Assembly (NCBI GenBank): GCA_029261165.1 | Contig: JAJDBV010000066.1 | Location: 41,925 to 105,924 of the forward strand | Length of the DNA stretch: 64,000 bases | Source: Nitrospirota bacterium | GTDB taxonomy: Bacteria; Nitrospirota; Nitrospiria; SBBL01; JAADHI01 | Direction of reading: 5' to 3' | Shown here: piece after piece, positions 7,365-15,812 of the stretch | Numbering within the stretch: position 1 is the first letter of the stretch | Layout: the number at the start of each line of letters is the position of its first letter | Notes under the pieces: model-generated | The model's database searches: none | What the model saw: the letters and a program-made list of their open reading frames with translations, nothing else | What the model was told of the DNA's origin: nothing | Translations under genes and position numbers: made by a program

Positions 7365-9034
7365 GGGGTTCGAATCTGCTCAACCAATTCCTGGATTTCA
7401 GGCGGAGGAGGCGGTGTTTTAAACGAAACGGCACTCGCAACGAGAAGATTCAACAACATACCGACGGTGCCGATGCCTTCGGGTGAGATGCCGAACCACC
7501 AGTAAGCCGGGCTGTTCAGTTCCGGACGCATAAATTTAAAATAGATAATGTAGGCCGCTGTAAAGACAAGGCCGGAGATCATCCCGCTGATCGCCCCGTG
7601 CTTGTTCATCCGTTTTGAAAAGATACCCATGATGATCGCAGGAAAGAACGAGGCCGCCGCCAGTCCGAAGGCGAAGGCAACGACCTGGGCCACAAAACCG
7701 GGCGGATGGAGTCCAAAATAACCCGCAATACAAACGGCAAAACCGGCCGAGATCCGCGCCGCCAGCAATTCTTTTTTAGGACCAATAGTAGGCAGCAATC
7801 CTTTTTTGAGGAGGTCATGCGCAATAGACGTGGAGATGACCAGAAGTAGGCCCGCCGCCGTTGAAAGGGCCGCCGCGAGTCCGCCCGCGGCAACCAGGCC
7901 GATCACCCAGTTTGGCAGTTGGGCGATTTCAGGATTTGCAAGCACCATGATATCACGGTCAATGCTCAGCTCGTTTTCGATGTCCGAATTCGGACCGCGG
8001 TATTGAATGCGCCCGTCCTTATTTTTGTCTTCAAACTTGATCAGACCCGTCTTTTCCCAATTTTTGAACCATTCCGGCGCTTCCTTGTATTCCGCATCCG
8101 AAATCGTGGTCAGCAGGTTGGTTCGGGCAAAAGCGGCAACGGCGGGCGCCGTGGTATAAAGGAGGGCAATAAAGAGCAAGGCCCATCCTGCCGAGCTGCG
8201 TGCGGCCGCAACCTTCGGAACGGTGTAGAACCGGACGATGACATGGGGTAGCCCGGCGGTACCCACCATGAGCGCGGCGGTGATAAAAAAGATATCCATC
8301 GTGGACTTATGCCCGTTGGTATACGTCAGAAACCCGAGTTCCTGACTCAAGCCGTTAAGCCGATCCAGCAGATAGACCCCGGAGCCGTCCGCGAGGGTAC
8401 CGCCGAAACCAAACTGTGGAATGACATGACCGGTCATCATGAGGGAAATAAAGATGGCGGGCACAAGATAGGCAAAAATCAGGACGCAATATTGCGCAAC
8501 CTGGGTGTAGGTAATCCCTTTCATGCCGCCCAGGACGGCGTAAAAAAAAACGATCCCCATCCCGATCAGGACGCCGACGGTAATATTAACGTTTAAAAAC
8601 CGCGAAAAGACGATACCGACGCCGCGCATCTGCCCGGCGACATAGGTAAAAGAGATGAAGATGGCGCAGACGACGGCGACAAAGCGGGCCGTCTGGGAAT
8701 AATAGCGGTCTCCGACAAAATCGGGAACCGTAAATTTCCCAAACTTACGGAGATAAGGGGCGAGTAAGAGGGCGAGAAGAACATATCCGCCCGTCCAACC
8801 CATCAAATAGACGGCACCGTCCCGCCCCATGAACGAAATCAATCCGGCCATCGAGATAAAAGAGGCGGCACTCATCCAATCCGCAGCCGTGGCCATGCCG
8901 TTGATGACCGGTGGCACACCGCTTCCGGCCACGTAGAAATCACTTCTGGACTTCGCCCTGGCCCAGACGGCGATGCCGATGTATAGAGCGAAGGAAAACC
9001 CCACCAGGATGTAGGTCCAGGCTTGAACGCTCAT
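7361..9034 (-). CDS. Sodium:solute symporter, large subunit (ActP/VC_2705-like)
   Basis: A 557-aa polytopic inner-membrane transporter of the SSS family. It opens with a helix and the family pattern FYVAGSGVPP and NGMATAADWMSAASFI, followed by about a dozen hydrophobic segments. A soluble insert at about residues 310-370 (IKFEDKNKDGRIQYRG, Asp/Asn-rich, EF-hand-like) is typical of the large partner of two-gene symporters. The acetate or other monocarboxylate class is likely, but the substrate cannot be fixed by reading. Its ATG overlaps the stop of the small-subunit gene by 4 bp, so the two are coupled. Confidence 0.85.
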   Translation of the reverse strand: MSVQAWTYILVGFSFALYIGIAVWARAKSRSDFYVAGSGVPPVINGMATAADWMSAASFISMAGLISFMGRDGAVYLMGWTGGYVLLALLLAPYLRKFGKFTVPDFVGDRYYSQTARFVAVVCAIFISFTYVAGQMRGVGIVFSRFLNVNITVGVLIGMGIVFFYAVLGGMKGITYTQVAQYCVLIFAYLVPAIFISLMMTGHVIPQFGFGGTLADGSGVYLLDRLNGLSQELGFLTYTNGHKSTMDIFFITAALMVGTAGLPHVIVRFYTVPKVAAARSSAGWALLFIALLYTTAPAVAAFARTNLLTTISDAEYKEAPEWFKNWEKTGLIKFEDKNKDGRIQYRGPNSDIENELSIDRDIMVLANPEIAQLPNWVIGLVAAGGLAAALSTAAGLLLVISTSIAHDLLKKGLLPTIGPKKELLAARISAGFAVCIAGYFGLHPPGFVAQVVAFAFGLAAASFFPAIIMGIFSKRMNKHGAISGMISGLVFTAAYIIYFKFMRPELNSPAYWWFGISPEGIGTVGMLLNLLVASAVSFKTPPPPPEIQELVEQIRTP

Positions 9035-9312
9035 GAGGGCCCGGCATCCCGTTCGTCAACTTTGTATGCCTTGTCGAGACCTTTCATCAGCCGGACATAC
9101 ACAAAAATCAAGCAGACAAAGACGTAAATAGCCCCCTGCTGCGCGAACCAGAAACCGAGATGAAAGCCCCCGATTCGAATCGTGTCGAGGTGATCGACAA
9201 AAAGAATGCCGAAACCGTAAGCGGTAATGAACCAGATGGACAGCAGGATGCCCAAATACCGAAGGTTAAGCTTCCAATAAGAAGATCGTTGGTGACGCAG
9301 GGATTGATTCAT
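9031..9312 (-). CDS. Sodium/substrate symporter small subunit (DUF4212)
   Basis: A 93-aa membrane protein with two hydrophobic helices (about residues 19-38 and 53-74). It contains the family-like phrases YWKLNLRYL, FGFWFAQQG-type FHLGFWFAQQG and YVRLMKGLDKAY. An upstream ATG at 9366 lies in frame, but ATG 9312 is preceded by AGGAGGG with suitable spacing and gives the family-like start MNQSL. It is always found beside an SSS large subunit in this family and here overlaps that gene by 4 bp. It is thought to be required for the partner transporter; the mechanism is not evident from sequence. Confidence 0.85.
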   Translation of the reverse strand: MNQSLRHQRSSYWKLNLRYLGILLSIWFITAYGFGILFVDHLDTIRIGGFHLGFWFAQQGAIYVFVCLIFVYVRLMKGLDKAYKVDERDAGPS

Positions 9313-9337
9313 TTGGCGAAACCCTCCTAGTCCGGTG

Positions 9338-9946
9338 CTACTTGGTAATCCTGAGGATTCTTCCATGGATGTTGCGCGGACGCTTCACGCTCCAATCCAA
9401 TACTTCGGCTTTTTGTTTCTTGATAAAGGTCTCCCCCATTTTCTCAAAGGGTTCGCGCCCGGGATCAGCAATCAGGATAAGGGGAACTTGAGACCCAATC
9501 GCACGCCGAATCAGTTTCGTGAGCGCATCAACCATACTTTCCCAAAAACAGATATCTGCGCCAATCAGGACATCAACCTTCTCAAGTTCTTCCTTCTTTA
9601 GTTTTTCAAACGGTTTTCTTAAGACCGCGATCTTCACTTTATTCAGATCTGCATGTAGTTGTAAATAGGGAAAAACATCAGCATCTGTATCCAGCCCTGT
9701 GACAACCGCGCCATGATTTTTGGCGCAATATATTCCAGTCAAGCCCCAACCACAGCCTATTTCCATCACGCGCGTTCCTTGATTTAAGCCCTGACGTTTG
9801 AAATAATCCATCAGCAACCAACTGGAGGCCCAAATTTTATTTCCATGCACAGAGGATGGGTAATGCCGTTTCAGTTTCCTGATTTCAGGGTGGGCCGACA
9901 GCAGAGCACGCACTCCATAGGATTTCATCGCAGTTTCAGGTAACAT
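9338..9946 (-). CDS. Class I SAM-dependent methyltransferase
   Basis: A 202-aa cytoplasmic protein. The SAM-binding motif I is VMEIGCGWGLTG (about residues 58-69), followed by VTGLDTD with the acidic ribose-binding residue and LIGADICFWESM. It looks like the small METTL/nicotinamide-N-methyltransferase-like group, which often modifies protein lysines; the substrate is unknown. ATG 9946 was chosen; a TTG at 9958 has AAAGG directly against it, too close to serve. It lies 25 bp upstream of the symporter small subunit on the same strand, so shared transcription is likely without implying a shared pathway. Confidence 0.75.
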   Translation of the reverse strand: MLPETAMKSYGVRALLSAHPEIRKLKRHYPSSVHGNKIWASSWLLMDYFKRQGLNQGTRVMEIGCGWGLTGIYCAKNHGAVVTGLDTDADVFPYLQLHADLNKVKIAVLRKPFEKLKKEELEKVDVLIGADICFWESMVDALTKLIRRAIGSQVPLILIADPGREPFEKMGETFIKKQKAEVLDWSVKRPRNIHGRILRITK

Positions 9947-9958
9947 TCGTAAACTCAA

Positions 9959-10460
9959 CCTTTAGAGTGCAGCTTCGGTCGTCGGTGGGTATCGCTCCAC
10001 TCATCCGTCTTATTTCGGATCAAAATCCTGATAATATTATGCCAGCCAAGCCTGCATGATTGCATTTGATAAGTTTCAAATCAAGGATTACTTTATCCCC
10101 ATTCGCAACCATCAGAAGGGACTAAGAGACTCGCTCCATTCCAAGTCGTCCCATCGTCGGAGAATCCATGACCGGGAACATGTCATCCGTCATCAGACTG
10201 TAAATGGAGAACATAGGGTCGCCAACTTCCGCCCGTCACCGCAGACGGTAACAAGTCATCTTCTGTTTTTCTTCCGCCGTAACCATCAAGCCATGACTCT
10301 TTCTGCCAATGCTGACTTCATCTTACAAGTCGATAACATCCAAAGTTCTTAGAAATTACGATTGTAAGTAGAAATAAATGGCAGTGACCAAGATCACTAG
10401 TAGCTTATGCTTACATGGATCTGTGGTTTAAATGACTACAAATTATTCGGAGGGGAATTA
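9959..10460. other. Gene-poor interval between the methyltransferase and the RCC1 lipoprotein
   Basis: About 500 bases. The only open frames are short and lack ribosome binding sites. On the minus strand one stretch (about 10100-10290) reads through two stop codons with protein-like runs, so it may be an eroded gene, but I cannot name it. No tRNA, terminator or clear promoter was recognised. Confidence 0.4.
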
Positions 10461-12707
10461 CTAAAATCCGATGACTGTTACCGGAATAGAATGGTAACCG
10501 GCATTACCGTCGCCGAGTTGTCCACGGGAATTATCACCCCAGCAGTTCATCGTTCCATCCAGAAGAATGGCGCATGTGTGATTACTCCCAGCCTCTATCG
10601 CAACCGCCGTCGTTATGTCGGAAACGGGTAAGGGCGTGGACGATGAATAAGAGTCTGTGTTATATCCGAGCTGTCCTTTGGAATTATTCCCCCAGCAATG
10701 GACCGTTCCGTCTGAAAGGAGGGCACATATATGCGAAGACCCGGCCGTGATGTTGGTTACGGAAGATAAACCTGGGATTAAGTCTGGGGTTGTCGGTTGA
10801 ATTACCGACCTGTCTTTTCCAAGCTGGCCAAAATTGTTACTCCCCCAGCATTTTACAGATCCATCAAACAAGAGGGCACAAGTATGGTCTCCACCGGCCA
10901 CAACCGATACAGCGCCAGAAACATCGGCAACTTGGACAGGAGAAGTTGAATCCGCAATGGACTCAATCCCGATTTGTCCATTGGAATTGTCCCCCCAGCA
11001 ATGCACAGTTCCGTCTGCGATGACAGCACAGGAGTGACTAGCCCCAGCTGATATCGAAGTAACCCCGGAAAGACCAACAACTTCAATCGGGATCGCCTGG
11101 AAAAGATTGGCTAAAACATTTCCGAGAACACCAATTCGGTTTAACCCCCAACACCGCACCGTAGTATCAACAATGATTGCACATGTATGGTAATCTCCTC
11201 CATCGAGAGAGGTTGCAGTGGAAAGCCCTTGTACCGTAACTGGGGTCAAAGCCCTAGAAAAACCCCCTGAGCCGAGCATACCGAAGCTATTTCCGCCCCA
11301 GCATTTAACCCCACCATCCGATTGAAGCGCACAACTATGACGTTCACCGGTAATGAGGCTAATTGGGTTACTGATACCACCTACAGATACCGACATATTA
11401 GAACTGATCGTACTTCCGTCTCCGAGCTGACCGGTATAATTATACCCCCAGCACTTCACTTCGTGTCCAGATAAAATAGCGCATGTGTGATTAAAGCCCA
11501 AAGATAGTGCAACCGCAGATTCGATTCCGTTGACGATAACAGGGAAAGAAGAAAAACTAGAACCTTGACCATTCCCAAGTTGGCCTATGGTATTTTCTCC
11601 CCAGCAACGGATTACTCCTTCTGACACAAGGGCACAGGTGTGATTTGTTCCAGCTGAGATAGAAGTAGCCCCGATGATATCGTTAACGAAAACCGGTGCT
11701 AAGGTAAGCGACTGATTAATCGTCCCATTTCCGAGCTGACCGGTATCATTATACCCCCAGCACTGGACTTGTCCATCGGATAACGTTGCGCATCCATGGC
11801 TATTTCCTAATGTGACAGTCGTGGCAGTCGAAATGTTAAGTACAGGAACTGGGATTGAAGAATCTGAGAGTATCCCATTAAGCCGAATAATGTTACGGCC
11901 CCAACATTCGATTGAACCATTAGAAGAAACTACACATGTCCGTCCACCTCCCGATGCAATGGAAATAGCGCTGGACACGCCCTGGACCTGCACAGGAATG
12001 GAAGAACTGGTTGTGGTTCCATCCCCTAATTGGCCGTAGGCATTATTTCCCCAACACTTAACACTTCCATCCTTAAGAAGGACACAGGTGTGATGAAAAG
12101 AGCCCACAATAGATTTCGCATTAGAAATTCCTCCCACAGTCACTGGACTAAACGAATCAAATGTGGTTCCGTCTCCAAGCTGAGAGAAGAAGTTGGCCCC
12201 CCAGCACTTCACGTGACCATCCGCTAAAACGGCACATGTGTGGTAAATTCCACTACCTATAGAAACAGCGTCGGTAATGGATTGAACAATGACCGGCATA
12301 GAAGAGTCTAATTCGGATGTATTCCCAAGTTGCCCGTAAACATTCCATCCCCAACAATGAACTTCCCCTCCTGAAGCAAGTGCACAAGTGTGAGAAACTC
12401 CGCCCGATACAGCAATTGCGGTTTTGATTACAGTAACTTTGACGGGTGTAGAGGATGAGGTCTTGGTCCCATCACCCAATTGCCCGTAAAAATTATATCC
12501 CCAACATTCTACATTCCCACCTGAAATGATTGCGCAATTATGGGCTCCGCCACTTTCAATAGCAGTTGGAGCGGCTTTTGAAACAAGGGGAGGGTCAATC
12601 GAAGGGGGTTGATCGAGAGATGCACTGCTCCCGCCACATCCACCTAACAAGATAACCAATAGGGTAAGGTGATAGAATAATGGACGAATGGGACGATCTC
12701 TTCTCAT
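10461..12707 (-). CDS. RCC1-repeat lipoprotein, probably a double seven-bladed propeller
   Basis: A 748-aa exported protein. The N-terminus has basic residues, a hydrophobic core and a lipobox (LLGGC), so it is probably lipidated. The rest is 14 repeats of about 50 residues, each built on a HTCALLxDGxVxCWGxNxxGQLG pattern, which equals two complete seven-bladed propellers. Nearly every repeat carries two Cys (HxCA and CWG), which suggests one disulphide per blade outside the cytoplasm. TTG 12737 is in frame upstream, but ATG 12707 gives the cleaner signal peptide. Related bacterial RCC1 proteins are surface or secreted proteins of unknown binding role. It stands alone on the minus strand. Confidence 0.85.
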   Translation of the reverse strand: MRRDRPIRPLFYHLTLLVILLGGCGGSSASLDQPPSIDPPLVSKAAPTAIESGGAHNCAIISGGNVECWGYNFYGQLGDGTKTSSSTPVKVTVIKTAIAVSGGVSHTCALASGGEVHCWGWNVYGQLGNTSELDSSMPVIVQSITDAVSIGSGIYHTCAVLADGHVKCWGANFFSQLGDGTTFDSFSPVTVGGISNAKSIVGSFHHTCVLLKDGSVKCWGNNAYGQLGDGTTTSSSIPVQVQGVSSAISIASGGGRTCVVSSNGSIECWGRNIIRLNGILSDSSIPVPVLNISTATTVTLGNSHGCATLSDGQVQCWGYNDTGQLGNGTINQSLTLAPVFVNDIIGATSISAGTNHTCALVSEGVIRCWGENTIGQLGNGQGSSFSSFPVIVNGIESAVALSLGFNHTCAILSGHEVKCWGYNYTGQLGDGSTISSNMSVSVGGISNPISLITGERHSCALQSDGGVKCWGGNSFGMLGSGGFSRALTPVTVQGLSTATSLDGGDYHTCAIIVDTTVRCWGLNRIGVLGNVLANLFQAIPIEVVGLSGVTSISAGASHSCAVIADGTVHCWGDNSNGQIGIESIADSTSPVQVADVSGAVSVVAGGDHTCALLFDGSVKCWGSNNFGQLGKDRSVIQPTTPDLIPGLSSVTNITAGSSHICALLSDGTVHCWGNNSKGQLGYNTDSYSSSTPLPVSDITTAVAIEAGSNHTCAILLDGTMNCWGDNSRGQLGDGNAGYHSIPVTVIGF

Positions 12708-12980
12708 GCTATGCGAACTTACTTTCTTCCATGACAAGATTCCTATGCTATACAGATCGATCGCTAAACTCTACGATATTAGAAATGGAAAGTTCTGCAT
12801 CAACGCTGGATACCAACGATACTTCACATATTTATTTCTAATGAAAAATACCTCTTACAGAAATTTTATTCAACCTTTTTAAGTCAAAAACAATGAATAC
12901 CGTTCGAACGTTTGGATGAATGGAGGTGATCCAAAAGCCAACCTTTCAGGGAAAAGGCATTGTTCTCTATTTCTCTCTTA

Positions 12981-13077
12981 TTTGAAGAATCCTCTCCCAA
13001 GAAGGGCAAGAATTCCCTACTAGTTTTTTTCTCTCTCCGAACTCCGCTTAAAGGACTGGGATTGCGCTCGCCATGCG
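12981..13077. repeat. GC-rich bipartite intergenic repeat, copy 1
   Basis: Two related half-units in tandem upstream of hemW. The first starts TTTGAAGAATCCTCTCCCA and the second ends GGGATTGCGCTCGCCATGCG. The same arrangement occurs at 52331-52450, and single units at 45213-45268 and (partial) 34384-34411. The 394-bp gap from 12708 to 13101 otherwise holds nothing I can name. Confidence 0.6.
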
Positions 13078-13101
13078 TATTCCTGTAAAGTTATCAAGCC
13101 T

Positions 13102-14223
13102 ATGAAACCAACCGGCCTTTATATCGATTTTCCGTTTTGCGTGGCCCGATGCGCCTTTTGCGGCTTTTCTGTGCAGGGCTATCGCGAACGGCCCGCGATG
13201 CGTTATGCCGCCGCGCTTGAAAAAGAGCTTTGCCTTCATGCGAAAAATACCGAGGGGGAGCACCGCCAGATCACCAGTATCTACCTCGGGGGGGGCACAC
13301 CGACACGCTATCCTGTGGAGTTGCTGACCAGGCTCCTTTCCCTTTGCCGGGAGCAATTTCATGTCGCATCTGATCCAGAAATCTCCATAGAAGCCCATCC
13401 GGCAACCATCAATCGGGCCAATCTCATTCCCCTCCGTGAGGCGGGCATCACCCGTCTCTCCATCGGCGTACAATCCTTCTCGGATCAACAGTTACGCGGG
13501 CTCGGAAGAAATCATACGGCTCAGGAAGCTAAGGAAGCATTTCGCGCGGCTCGGGAGGCCGGCTTTCACAATATCGGTATCGACCTGATCTATGCCCTCC
13601 CGAATCAGACTGTAGGAGAGTGGGAGGAAACCCTTCAAGCGACAATTGCACTTTCGCCGGAACACATTGCCCTTTACGCCCTCTCCATAGAAGAGGGAAC
13701 CCTCTTTCACAAGAAAAATGAGGCAGGACACCTGTCTCTCCCTTCGGAGGAAGAAGGGATCACATTTTATGAAACCGCCCGGACCACACTCAAACAGGCC
13801 GGATATGCGCAATATGAGATCTCCAACTTCGCCCGTCCCGGCTATGCCTCCCGGCACAACCTTCTCTATTGGAATCGAGGGGAGATCCTGGCCGTCGGAC
13901 TCGCAGCCCACTCCTATCTCAACCGGGAACACCGGGAGAACACCGATTCACTCCCGGCTTATCTTGAACAGCTTGCATCAGATCGTCTCCCCCTTGTTAA
14001 CAGCAAAACGGTTGATTTGCGAGAAGAGGAGATCGACAAGGTCATCTTCGGATTAAGAAAGTCGGAAGGCATACCCCTTCGATTTGTATCACACGATCCG
14101 GCCCTCAAGAAGACAGCCGATCGCCTGATAGAAGATTGCCTCATCCAGGTCGAAGACAGCCGACTCCAACTCACAGACAAAGGCATCCACCTCGCCGATG
14201 AGGTTGCAGTCGCCTTTTTATGA
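13102..14223 (+). CDS. hemW: Radical SAM haem chaperone HemW-like protein
   Basis: A 373-aa radical SAM protein of the HemN/HemW family. The [4Fe-4S] motif is CVARCAFC (Cys13, Cys17, Cys20), followed by YLGGGTPT (SAM binding), SIGVQSF and GIDLIYALP. A C-terminal HemN domain includes YEISNFARPG and RHNLLYW. True HemN oxidases are longer and have extra N-terminal residues; this length and motif set fit HemW, now seen as a haem chaperone that delivers haem to respiratory enzymes. The ribosome binding site is weak. rimO follows after 61 bp. Confidence 0.85.
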   Translation: MKPTGLYIDFPFCVARCAFCGFSVQGYRERPAMRYAAALEKELCLHAKNTEGEHRQITSIYLGGGTPTRYPVELLTRLLSLCREQFHVASDPEISIEAHPATINRANLIPLREAGITRLSIGVQSFSDQQLRGLGRNHTAQEAKEAFRAAREAGFHNIGIDLIYALPNQTVGEWEETLQATIALSPEHIALYALSIEEGTLFHKKNEAGHLSLPSEEEGITFYETARTTLKQAGYAQYEISNFARPGYASRHNLLYWNRGEILAVGLAAHSYLNREHRENTDSLPAYLEQLASDRLPLVNSKTVDLREEEIDKVIFGLRKSEGIPLRFVSHDPALKKTADRLIEDCLIQVEDSRLQLTDKGIHLADEVAVAFL

Positions 14224-14284
14224 ACTAAGGAAGTTCTGAATAAGTCATGAATGATTTTTTCAAAACTTCCCTAAAGAGAATACA

Positions 14285-15667
14285 TTGAGCAAAGCATCAG
14301 AAACAGTTAAGGTCGGTCTTGTCAGTCTCGGCTGTCCGAAAAATCAGGTGGATTCCGAGCTGATTCTCGGATCTCTGGTTCAGGAGGGATACGCCTTAAC
14401 GCCCAAGGCGGAAGAGGCGGAGGTGATTATCGTCAATACCTGCGGATTTATCGATCAGGCCAAGGAGGAATCGGTTGATACCTTGATCGCCATGGGCGAA
14501 CTCAAGAAGGAGGGACGCTGCAAGCTACTGATTGCAACCGGCTGCCTCACCCAGCGTTATCCCGGAGACCTTCTGGATCAAATGCCTGAGATCGACGCCG
14601 TACTGGGAACCGGTGATTTTCCCAGGATTGCCTCTCTCTGCCGAACCCTCTTAAACAAAAAAATAGACCTCCGCCCCCGCTTTACCGACACAACCTCTTA
14701 CCTTCAGCGGCCTGAAATGCCGCGCCTTCGCCTCGGCCCCAGGCACTCGGCCTATGTCAAAGTCGCAGAGGGCTGCAACTACCGATGCACCTTCTGCGCG
14801 ATTCCCTCATTCCGTGGAGATCTCAAAAGCCGTCCGATCGATGCAATTGTAGATGAAGTCTGCCGACTGGCCGAGGAAGGAGTTGTCGAGGTCAATCTGA
14901 TCGCACAGAGCCTCACCAGCTTCGGCATAGATCGTAGACAAAAGGGAGAATTGAACCTCCTGCTCAAGGCATTGACTCACATTGATGGGATTCAATGGAT
15001 TCGCCTCTTCTACACCTACCCGACCGATTTCTCAGACGCCCTCATTGACTTAATCGCCGAAGAACAAAAAATCTGCAGCTACATCGATCTTCCCCTCCAG
15101 CACATTGACAACACCCTTCTGAGTAAAATGAACCGAAAAGGAAAGCGAGATCGTATTGAGGCCCTCATCGCAAAACTCCGTCAGCGCATTCCCGATGCCA
15201 CTCTCCGGAGCACTTTTATTGTCGGTTTCCCTGGCGAAACCGACCAGGCCTATGAGACCCTCTCTAAGTTTATCGAGGAAACAGCATTCGACCGACTCGG
15301 CATCTTCACCTATTCGCCAGAGGAGGGAACCCCCGCTTACGCCCTCGGAGATCCCGTCCCAGCCGAGGTCAAGGCCGCGCGTCAGGAGGCCCTGATCGAA
15401 ATGCAGCGACAAATCTCAAGACAAAAAAACAGAGAAATGATCGGAACCCTTAAGACTGTTCTGGTCGATGGCCTTTCCAAAGAGACCGACCTCCTCCTTG
15501 AGGGAAGATGGCAGGGACAGGCACCCGACATCGACGGCGTCGTCCTGATTAACGACAGCGGATCAAAAAAATTAAACCCAGGTGAATTTGTCTCCATCCG
15601 GATTGAGGCCGCCCATGATTATGACCTCGTCGGCCGTGTGGAGGAGAAATTATTGGTCCTTCCGTGA
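14285..15667 (+). CDS. rimO: Ribosomal protein uS12 Asp methylthiotransferase RimO
   Basis: A 460-aa enzyme that adds a methylthio group to the conserved Asp of ribosomal protein S12. The N-terminal UPF0004 domain carries VSLGCPKNQVDSE, NTCGFI and ATGCLTQRY, giving three cluster-binding Cys. The radical SAM motif is CNYRCTFC (about residues 163-170), and a C-terminal TRAM domain ends the protein. The DSE and CGFI phrases separate RimO from MiaB. The start is TTG; no ATG lies close by in frame. The upstream 61 bp contain a 7-bp inverted repeat (14229-14235 with 14264-14270) that could mask or expose the start, which is speculative. Confidence 0.92.
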   Translation: MSKASETVKVGLVSLGCPKNQVDSELILGSLVQEGYALTPKAEEAEVIIVNTCGFIDQAKEESVDTLIAMGELKKEGRCKLLIATGCLTQRYPGDLLDQMPEIDAVLGTGDFPRIASLCRTLLNKKIDLRPRFTDTTSYLQRPEMPRLRLGPRHSAYVKVAEGCNYRCTFCAIPSFRGDLKSRPIDAIVDEVCRLAEEGVVEVNLIAQSLTSFGIDRRQKGELNLLLKALTHIDGIQWIRLFYTYPTDFSDALIDLIAEEQKICSYIDLPLQHIDNTLLSKMNRKGKRDRIEALIAKLRQRIPDATLRSTFIVGFPGETDQAYETLSKFIEETAFDRLGIFTYSPEEGTPAYALGDPVPAEVKAARQEALIEMQRQISRQKNREMIGTLKTVLVDGLSKETDLLLEGRWQGQAPDIDGVVLINDSGSKKLNPGEFVSIRIEAAHDYDLVGRVEEKLLVLP

Positions 15668-15707
15668 TCCCAATGCCTCCCACTACATGTAGCGTTTCAT
15701 ATCCCTT

Positions 15708-15735
15708 TTGACCCCTACAAATTGAATTTTATCCT
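15708..15735 (+). promoter_or_regulatory. Candidate sigma70 promoter upstream of smc
   Basis: TTGACC at 15708-15713 and TATCCT at 15730-15735 are separated by 16 bp, about 80 bp before the smc start. The -10 box is only a fair match. Confidence 0.4.
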
Positions 15736-15812
15736 TTACATCAGAACCGTCCTTGTGCTATGAACAGCACTAGTTCGACTCTGGGTCGATGTCTCTATGA
15801 GTAGGGGTCCCG

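Noticed and set aside
7363..7374. GGGGTTCGAATC resembles the T-arm of a tRNA.
   Set aside because: It is the reversed end of the symporter gene, and no acceptor, D or anticodon stem surrounds it.
10056..10352. 98-codon plus-strand frame in the interval upstream of the RCC1 gene.
   Set aside because: There is no ribosome binding site, the composition is His/Arg/Ser-rich and unlike a protein, and no family is recognised.
10461..12707. Regularly spaced similar blocks could suggest a CRISPR array.
   Set aside because: The blocks are diverged coding repeats of about 150 bp in one long open frame, with no identical repeats and unique spacers.
12922..12933. GGAGGTGATCCA matches the complement of the 16S rRNA 3' end.
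   Set aside because: Only about a dozen bases match and there is no rRNA sequence on either side.
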